64,000 nt of DNA from Bacteroidales bacterium (GTDB lineage: Bacteria > Bacteroidota > Bacteroidia > Bacteroidales > GCA-2748055): positions 89,519-153,518 of the forward strand of contig JAFGWU010000061.1 of assembly GCA_016936975.1 (NCBI GenBank), written 5' to 3'. Both the position numbers and the translations under genes were made by a program. Every line of letters begins with the position of its first letter. The first letter of the stretch is position 1. This document shows positions 56,986 to 64,000 of the stretch, piece after piece. The notes under the pieces are model-generated. The model searched no databases and was not told the DNA's origin. It was given only the letters and a program-made list of their open reading frames with translations.

Positions 56986-59193
56986 TTAAAATTTCAACAT
57001 ATTGATTGTTTTCATTTGCATTTCGTTTCCAACGGTAACAAGGTAAAATCCTTCTTCAAGATCCTGCATGGGAAGAAGCAATTGCCTGTCTCCTGCAGTT
57101 TTAAGGCTCTTGCGTTTCCTTCCGGTAATATCATATACCACGCACCTGGTTAACTCCAACGGTCCGGATATCATAAGCGTATCGTCAGCGGGATCATAGT
57201 AAGATACGATACCGTCAGTTGGCCCTTCCTTTGCAGGTTTTAATGTCACATCCTGCACACTATCCTCCGCGGGTTTGATGTGCATGACCCATCCGCCTCC
57301 CCGCGCCATGGAGACGTCGCAAACAGTTGAAAGCGTCACTTCGATTTCTTCAATCTTCGATGATGTTGCGTCAACGTCCGAACTATTGGTATCACGCATA
57401 ACGATCGCTTTATATTTTATTTCCGGCTCGAGAAATGAGAGGTTGAGCGTTAAGTTGCGGGCTTCCAGGTTGGTCATTGCCGCAACGAACCACTCATCGC
57501 CTTTATTTCTGGCTACGACAGCATATTCCCCGACCTTCCCCGCCAAGGGCACGGTACGGTCCCAGGTGGTGGGTATGGAGGCTATCAGACTGGTGATCCC
57601 CGGGTGTTTTTCATACATTGTGGGAGCATCACACAGGTAGGCCAGTGTCTGGTCATATATAACATACATGGCCACTTCGTGCGTTCGGGTTCCGATGGAA
57701 TACGGGACACCATGAGGAACCGGTATGAACTGTTCGTAATGCCTGTTTCGTAATGATCCGGGTGTATAATCCAGGGTTCCTGCCAGCATTCTCATAAAGG
57801 GAAACTGGAGATGATAATTGGGATTTGCCGTATAGTCCCATTTCGTACATTCTGCACCACGAACCGCTTCAAAATTAAGGATGTTGGGATAGGCACGCTG
57901 CAGTCCGGTTGGTTTCGCACACCCATGAAACGTAACCACAAGCTCTCTTTTCGCACACTCTTTTGCTATAAACTCGAACCACTGGATCGCAAGCTGGTCG
58001 TCCCGCTCGATCAGGTCCACCTTCACCCCTGCGGCACCATAGGATTTAAATGCATTCAGAATTGCCGGATCGATCACCACCAGGTTGAAATAGTACCAAA
58101 GGATAATCTTCACACCTTTGTCAGCGGCATAGGCACAAAGCTGTGGAACGTACCATGAATTCCAGCCGGCGTCGAGGGTCACGTACTCGAGTCCGTATGC
58201 AGCGGCAAAATCCACATAATATTTATAAAGTTCCAGGCTCAGATTATCCGGTCCGGAAGGAAAAGGCACCCCTTCCAAAATGGCATCGTGCCACCATTCC
58301 CATGCCGATTTACCCGGGACGATCCAGTCGGTATCCTCGAGCAACCGGGGCCTGGCAAGAGCGTAAATCAGCTCATTATTTAAAAGGTCTTTGTCATCAT
58401 CAGACACAATTAACACCCTCCAAGGATACAGGCGTGTTCCGTCGGTTCGTGCAATATAGTCATACCGTTCAAGTACCCTCTTATACTCGTAATCTCCCTC
58501 CTGTACCCGCTTCGGGTACTCGGCCCATTTACCTTTGAGACTGGCATTGCCCGCCTTCAGCACATACATGCCCGGATAATCATGCAGATCCGATTCGGCC
58601 ACGACGATACATACTCCGGCTTCGGGGTATTTCAAAAGGCAGGGTGTAATGGCAAACTGTCCGTCGGGAACTTCCGCTATTGAACTGTAGGGATAATAAG
58701 AACGTTCCCACTGTATCATCTCTTCGCCTCCCTCTCCGAACCAAATATCAGGATCTTCAGCGAAATTAAACTCTGCAATCTCATGCCTGATGATCACTTC
58801 GCCTCCCAGGTAGGTTTCGAAACGGTAAGCAATACCCTCGTTGTAAGCCCTGAAAATCAGATCAAAATCCTGCAAACTGATTATTAATTCGTTGTAAATT
58901 TCAGGAATCTGCCTGTTTTTACCGTTCAGCACCTGTATGGAATCATTAACAGAACGGAAAGTTGTATCGAGTACTATCGGATTCAACCCAAGAATTCTGC
59001 CATCATAAAGCTCCAGTCCGATCCTGGAAGGAATTATTAACTGTTTGCCATATCCTTCAACGGTATAGGTAATTTCCTCCGCCACATTCACCACGGTGCT
59101 TAACTGACCTCCCGGTGAACTGAGTTCAAAAGTCTGAGCAGCAACCCCGGTAAGTGATAGACAAAATAAAGCCGTCGCAGAAAATAATTTCAT
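56986..59193 (-). CDS. Glycoside hydrolase family 97 protein with T9SS-like C-terminus
   Basis: FELSSPGGQLSTVVNVAEEITYTVEGYGKQLIIPSRIGL; IVPGKSAWEWWHDAILEGVPF; YVTLDAGW; GAAGVKVDLIERDDQ; VTFHGCAKPTGLQRAYPNILNFEAVRGAE. Confidence 0.93.
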   Translation of the reverse strand: MKLFSATALFCLSLTGVAAQTFELSSPGGQLSTVVNVAEEITYTVEGYGKQLIIPSRIGLELYDGRILGLNPIVLDTTFRSVNDSIQVLNGKNRQIPEIYNELIISLQDFDLIFRAYNEGIAYRFETYLGGEVIIRHEIAEFNFAEDPDIWFGEGGEEMIQWERSYYPYSSIAEVPDGQFAITPCLLKYPEAGVCIVVAESDLHDYPGMYVLKAGNASLKGKWAEYPKRVQEGDYEYKRVLERYDYIARTDGTRLYPWRVLIVSDDDKDLLNNELIYALARPRLLEDTDWIVPGKSAWEWWHDAILEGVPFPSGPDNLSLELYKYYVDFAAAYGLEYVTLDAGWNSWYVPQLCAYAADKGVKIILWYYFNLVVIDPAILNAFKSYGAAGVKVDLIERDDQLAIQWFEFIAKECAKRELVVTFHGCAKPTGLQRAYPNILNFEAVRGAECTKWDYTANPNYHLQFPFMRMLAGTLDYTPGSLRNRHYEQFIPVPHGVPYSIGTRTHEVAMYVIYDQTLAYLCDAPTMYEKHPGITSLIASIPTTWDRTVPLAGKVGEYAVVARNKGDEWFVAAMTNLEARNLTLNLSFLEPEIKYKAIVMRDTNSSDVDATSSKIEEIEVTLSTVCDVSMARGGGWVMHIKPAEDSVQDVTLKPAKEGPTDGIVSYYDPADDTLMISGPLELTRCVVYDITGRKRKSLKTAGDRQLLLPMQDLEEGFYLVTVGNEMQMKTINMLKF

Positions 59194-59201
59194 CGGATAT
59201 T

Positions 59202-61397
59202 TTATTGGGCTTTGAGCAATATGATTTTACTGTCGAACTGATTGTACATGGTAAACCGGAGTCCGTATTTCATCAGGAAATCTCCGGAAAAGACCTTGCC
59301 TTCAAGAGGTGTGAACCATGAATAGGTTTTGGGATCCTTGTTGATCTCAGTCAGCTGGTACATCGCATCGGGGTCCAGTCCGTTTAAAACAAGTGACTGG
59401 GTATTACCCTGGATATTCTTTTCAAGCAGATAGGAGAAAACCACTGCCTCTGAGCGGTCCTCACTCACGTACATCATGGATGTTCGTTCACTTGTATAGG
59501 GAGAAAGCAACCTGTACAGGTCACCGAATTGTACGATTTTCCTTATTTTATCATATTCACGGATCGCATTCTTCGAGAATGCCTTTTCATTCTCGGTCAT
59601 GTCGGCAGGTTGAAGGTCCATTCCGAGTTTGGCCGACATGGCCACATCGAACCTGAACTTGAGCGGTGTAATTCTGCCAGTCGTATGATTCGGCACCACT
59701 GAGACGTGACTGGCGAGGGCCATCGCCGGATAAAACTGTGTTGTTCCCCACTGAATGAAGATCCTGCTGAGTGCATCGGTATTGTCACTGATCCAGAATT
59801 CATCGAAATAGGGCATTGTACCATAGTCGATGCGTCCGCCTCCCCCGGAACAAACCATCATCGATACCTCGGGGTATTTTTCGCGCACTTTTTCCAGCAC
59901 ATCGTATAAACCATATACATATTCGGTCCACAGATGGGACTGATACTCCGGTTTCAGGTAATATGATCCACCGTTTGTCACAAAGCGGTTGCAATCCCAT
60001 TTTATGTAAGCAATACCCGGATTTTCCGACATGGTTTTATCAATCACATTGAATACATGTTCCTGAACCTTCGGATTCGACAGGTCCAGGTTGAGCTGAT
60101 TTCGTTTCAGGTGGATCGGACGGTTGGGCTGACCAATGACCCAGTCGGGATGTTTTTTATAGAGTTCACTCTCAGGATTAACCATCTCAGGCTCCAGCCA
60201 TATCCCGAATTTTATTCCATTCTTCTCAGCTTCCCTAACCAGGTAACCCAATCCGTCTGGCAGTTTCCTGGGATTCACCATCCAGTCGCCCAGGCCTGCA
60301 TTATCAGAATTTCTGGGATATTTATCACCGAACCACCCATCGTCCAGCAAGAACAGTTCGAATCCCATTTCGGAGGCATCCCTGATGATTCCGGTAAGGA
60401 TCTCCTGGTTAAAATCGAAGTATGTTGCCTCCCAGTTATTCAATAGTGTATATCGATCACGGTCACCCCTGTATATCCCGTACTTTCTTGCCCATCTATG
60501 GAAGTTTCTGCTAATCTGTCCTGTTCCCTGGTCCGACCACGTAAAGAGCAGGGCCGGAGTCGTGATGACACTGTTCTTTTTGAGGGTAAGCTGACCAGCA
60601 TAGGAATTGATTCCCGTGATCACATGAAGGTGTTCTTTTTCATCCACATCGAACAGCAGTTTCCAGTTACCGGGCCAGGCGAATGTCCCGCCCACCACCT
60701 CACCGGTAGTTTCCATGGCTGGATGGTTAAGTGATAGGAAAAAACTGGCATGTGCATGTTCGTTTACCCTGACTCCAAGCTTTGAGTCGAGTACTTTCTG
60801 TCCCCTCGTCAGGCGAACTTCTGTCATGTTCATCTCGTCTCCCCAGCTACCGTAAAATTGCGTCAGGAAGTATGCACTTTCGTTAAAGAATAGGTGGGAG
60901 GATGCATAATCATAAAGAATTACACTCTCCTTTTCCGAATGACTGATCTCGGTCCACTGCCTCAGCATATCATCTTCGGGATAGACTTTAAAGAAGAGGC
61001 TTATGAAGAAGGGATAGACCATATCCTTTAACCTGATCTCTGTCTGTACCGTGCCATCGGTCAGCGTGTCGGAATGATGTTCCTGATATACCAGTTCCGT
61101 GGAGGTGTTACCGTCGCCATGAACAACACGCAGTGCAGCCTCATTGATATAGGTAGTTCCGAAGGATGGAAAAGCATCGTAACCTGTGAGGCGGATGTTG
61201 GTAACATCCCGGTCGGAAAGTTTTTTACCGAAATAGCCCTGCTGCAATTTTCCGTCCTGTTCAGCAAAGAAAATAAGAGAAATATTTTTTGTGTCAATTT
61301 TAATTGTGATTTGTGCCCGGGAAGGTATTCCCCAGGATAAAATGATGGCGAAAAACAACAGGGAAAATATCTTGGAAGAGTGTTGCATCATGGACAA
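59202..61397 (-). CDS. GH36 alpha-galactosidase
   Basis: LLNNWEATYFDFNQEILTGIIRDASEMGFELFLLDDGWFGDKYPRNSDNAGLGDWMVNPRKLPDGL; FGIWLEPEMVNPESELY; YIKWDCNRF; CSGGGGRIDYG. Confidence 0.95.
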   Translation of the reverse strand: MSMMQHSSKIFSLLFFAIILSWGIPSRAQITIKIDTKNISLIFFAEQDGKLQQGYFGKKLSDRDVTNIRLTGYDAFPSFGTTYINEAALRVVHGDGNTSTELVYQEHHSDTLTDGTVQTEIRLKDMVYPFFISLFFKVYPEDDMLRQWTEISHSEKESVILYDYASSHLFFNESAYFLTQFYGSWGDEMNMTEVRLTRGQKVLDSKLGVRVNEHAHASFFLSLNHPAMETTGEVVGGTFAWPGNWKLLFDVDEKEHLHVITGINSYAGQLTLKKNSVITTPALLFTWSDQGTGQISRNFHRWARKYGIYRGDRDRYTLLNNWEATYFDFNQEILTGIIRDASEMGFELFLLDDGWFGDKYPRNSDNAGLGDWMVNPRKLPDGLGYLVREAEKNGIKFGIWLEPEMVNPESELYKKHPDWVIGQPNRPIHLKRNQLNLDLSNPKVQEHVFNVIDKTMSENPGIAYIKWDCNRFVTNGGSYYLKPEYQSHLWTEYVYGLYDVLEKVREKYPEVSMMVCSGGGGRIDYGTMPYFDEFWISDNTDALSRIFIQWGTTQFYPAMALASHVSVVPNHTTGRITPLKFRFDVAMSAKLGMDLQPADMTENEKAFSKNAIREYDKIRKIVQFGDLYRLLSPYTSERTSMMYVSEDRSEAVVFSYLLEKNIQGNTQSLVLNGLDPDAMYQLTEINKDPKTYSWFTPLEGKVFSGDFLMKYGLRFTMYNQFDSKIILLKAQ

Positions 61398-61862
61398 TTT
61401 TAGTTAGTTTACATTTCCTGATTTAAGCCGGTTGTGATAATTATTAGTCAGGTTATTTAGGACTGAAAAGAATTAGAATATAAAGGAAAGAATTCAAAAA
61501 AAAAGTTTGAATAGACAAAATTATTTTCCACATGGACAATTCTAGGCACAATGATATTATCCTTAAAAACCGGACAGGGAATTAAACAGATAAATCTTAA
61601 CTTTTCGTATAATGAAAACCGGAAGAAAGTAAGATCAAGAATTTAAACAGACAGACGTTGCGCTCAGCCATTACCGAAAAGAATGAAAGTCCGGATCCTT
61701 CAGATGCAGTTCCAACCAGAATAACTCTGAGTTATTTCCGGTATTGTAACACTGTGTTACATCATGAATAAACAGAGAAATAAATCAATTAAGAATTAAC
61801 CGATAGTGATAACGGGAAATTGTAAAATCAGTGGTATTTGTATGGGCCGCCTTCCTACTTCT

Positions 61863-61878
61863 TCCCGATGCATCGGGA
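61863..61878. repeat. Perfect 16-bp palindrome
   Basis: TCCCGATGCATCGGGA. Confidence 0.6.
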
Positions 61879-61948
61879 TTACGGAGGGCAAAGGCGGCGG
61901 GGTGACTGCTGAATGAGCATAATAGTGAAAAACCAATAAAGATGATTT

Positions 61949-61966
61949 CTCGCGGCTTGCCGCGAG
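61949..61966. repeat. REP-like palindrome
   Basis: CTCGCGGC-TT-GCCGCGAG with flanking GATG/CATC and AATAA/TTATT arms (about 61935-61980). Confidence 0.6.
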
Positions 61967-62312
61967 GAGCATCAATTATTGAAATTTTTTGTACCCTGGT
62001 TGCCTGGCTACATGCAATATCTTCCGGAATTAATCTGTTTTTGCTCCCTGAAAGGTTTGGGCTGTCCGGGATCAAGGATGTAAAGGAAAACCCCTTTGTG
62101 AAGATCGAAGAGAAGCCACGATTATCAGACCGGTACAATTGGAAAAGGCTACATCAAAAATTATCATTTCCTCCTGCAGCACCGGCATACCCCAACATTC
62201 TTTCAGGACACAGAGAAAATGCTAATTTGGCATGTTTATATTTCAATATTTTATTATTTTTGTCATATTCATTTGTCATTTTTTGTTTTTTATCACGTAA
62301 CCATCTGACAAA

Positions 62313-63509
62313 ATGGAAAATCTGATCCAGTACTCCTCCAATATGGTCAGTGCGGTAGACCTGAAATTCAAACGATATCTGTGGGATAAAATAAATTGGG
62401 ACAACCGCTTAATTGTCATTACAGGAGCCCGGGGAGTCGGGAAAACAACCCTGCTGCTGCAATATATCAGGGAAAATTTCCCCCGTAAAGCGGGTGAAGC
62501 ACTTTACATCAGCATGGATGACCTCTATTTTGCCAGAAACAGCCTCGTGACGTTTGCCGGGGAATTTGTAAAAAGAGGTGGAAAGGTTCTTTTCCTGGAT
62601 GAAGTGCACAAATATAAGAACTGGTCCCAGGAACTGAAAAGCAGCTATGACTATTTTCCGGAGTTGAAAATAGTGGCTACAGGCTCTTCGGCATTGGACA
62701 TATACAAGGGAAAAGCCGACCTCAGCCGGCGAGCCATGGTATACAGTCTGAATGGTTTGTCATTCAGGGAATTCATTGCATTCAAATACAAAACCCCGTT
62801 CCCTGTACTGAGCCTGGATGAAATGCTGCAGCATCCGTCCGATGTTATTCAATCTGTTCTCCGGGAGATTAAACCGATCAAACTGTTTGAAGAGTATATT
62901 CAATGGGGATATTACCCCTTCTTCACTGAAGGCATACAGGAATACCACATCCGGATCAGGCAGATTATCAACCATGTGCTTGATGTGGACCTGCCCTCTG
63001 TCGAAAACATTGATTTCAACGCGGTACATCATTTAAGAACCTTAATGTCTATCATTTCAGAAATTACTCCTTTCAAACCCAATATTCTGAAGTTAAGCCG
63101 GCAGGTAGGAATCAGCCGTGAAACACTCCTGCGATACCTCTATCTCATGGAACGGGCAGATCTGCTGCTTTTGCTTAAATCGGGAACCAGGGGGATCAGC
63201 AGGATGAACAAACCGGATAAGGTGTACCTGAATAATCCCAATCTTTTATATGCGCTGAAGCAGCAGATGGCAAATACCGGGAATATCAGGGAGACATTTT
63301 TCTTCAACCAGCTAAACGAAGGGCATACCGTTAACTATGTTCCTTCAGGTGATTTTCTAATCGACGATGTGTACACCTTTGAAGTCGGGGGAAAAAATAA
63401 GCAGCAAAAGCAAATTGAAGGAATAACAAACGCTTATATCGCGGCAGACAACATTGAACACCCCCACCACAACCGGGTTCCCCTCTGGCTGTTTGGTTTT
63501 CTCTACTGA
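62313..63509 (+). CDS. AAA-family ATPase (AAA_14/DUF4143-type)
   Basis: Walker A GARGVGKTTLLLQYIRE, Walker B GGKVLFLDEVHKYKNW, sensor ATGSSALDI, DUF4143-like C-terminal half. Confidence 0.92.
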   Translation: MENLIQYSSNMVSAVDLKFKRYLWDKINWDNRLIVITGARGVGKTTLLLQYIRENFPRKAGEALYISMDDLYFARNSLVTFAGEFVKRGGKVLFLDEVHKYKNWSQELKSSYDYFPELKIVATGSSALDIYKGKADLSRRAMVYSLNGLSFREFIAFKYKTPFPVLSLDEMLQHPSDVIQSVLREIKPIKLFEEYIQWGYYPFFTEGIQEYHIRIRQIINHVLDVDLPSVENIDFNAVHHLRTLMSIISEITPFKPNILKLSRQVGISRETLLRYLYLMERADLLLLLKSGTRGISRMNKPDKVYLNNPNLLYALKQQMANTGNIRETFFFNQLNEGHTVNYVPSGDFLIDDVYTFEVGGKNKQQKQIEGITNAYIAADNIEHPHHNRVPLWLFGFLY

Positions 63510-63618
63510 TCATTTCCCTTCCTCCTCAATAAATGGTACTAACCACCCATCAGGCCACTCTGTCTCTGCCTCATATTTTTGAAACATCTGCTAAATTTGT
63601 TTTGAGTCCGATAAATGA

Positions 63619-63649
63619 AAAAACAGTAAAAACCGACTAAACTGTTTTT
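63619..63649. terminator. Hairpin with T-tract downstream of the ATPase gene
   Basis: AAAAACAGT / ACTGTTTTT 9-bp arms. Confidence 0.5.
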
Positions 63650-64000
63650 GAAAAACGCTCCAGCTAACTGGGGGTCGCTATGCTAAATGTCAGATTAAGT
63701 CCTGGCTATTACATTATCGCTGCCGACTATCTCACCCGAAAGCATCAAAATATGCACCCTGTGAAAAAATCAATAATTTCTTTCCCGGCGATCCTATCTG
63801 TCGCATCCCGGTCGTATAATCTGAAGAACCGAACAGATTAAGAAACATGTCAGAGTGGTTGCGGCGGGATGCAGTTCCCGTGTTTTAAGGGGAGCTTGTG
63901 CGTATCAGGGTGCCGTTCAGGGGGATGGGGATAAGGTGACAATCAGGGAGAAGGAGCTGAAAAGAATGGTGCGTCAGTGACTTGCCCGCCTGGTGGACTG

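Noticed and set aside
61785-62325. Overlapping ORFs 61785..62138 (-) and 61942..62325 (+)
   Set aside because: They run through REP-like palindromes, have no domains, and overlap the upstream region of the ATPase gene; most likely spurious.
63700-64000. Possible tRNA/ncRNA or transposase fragment at the right edge
   Set aside because: No cloverleaf, no convincing ORF and no recognised motif; insufficient evidence within the window.

Overview
Bacteroidetes-type (probably Bacteroidales-like) chromosomal window, inferred from SusC/SusD pairs, T9SS/CHU_C C-terminal sorting domains, BACON and FAS1 domains and lipobox-rich secreted proteins. No rRNA, tRNA, CRISPR array, prophage or intact IS element was recognised. 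Main blocks: (1) 0-10.9 kb: envelope and housekeeping genes (CHU_C protein, lipoproteins, beta-barrel porin, OmpA/glycine-zipper lipoprotein, DUF1080 protein, MscL, sialate O-acetylesterase, BACON-repeat protein, URO-D-like protein). (2) 10.9-26.8 kb: minus-strand operon FAS1-SusC-SusD-FAS1-FAS1-SusC-SusD with no recognisable CAZyme. (3) 27.2-35.3 kb: LamG/cadherin-like T9SS protein, then a 33-unit phase-locked 21-bp tandem array, then a bimodular GH43. (4) 35.3-41.4 kb: a decayed zone with several truncated glycan-related genes, a lone FAS1 lipoprotein, a ProC-like protein and an ArsP/ArsG/ArsF/thioredoxin-like operon. (5) 41.4-61.4 kb: alpha-galactoside-type PUL (DUF5107-TPR, MFS, AraC, GH27/36-like, VCBS, SusD, SusC, GH97, GH36). 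(6) 61.4-64 kb: palindromic repeats and an AAA/DUF4143-type ATPase. The most unexplained structure is the 21-bp array at about 30872-31564. All family calls are from reading the protein sequences; no database search was run.
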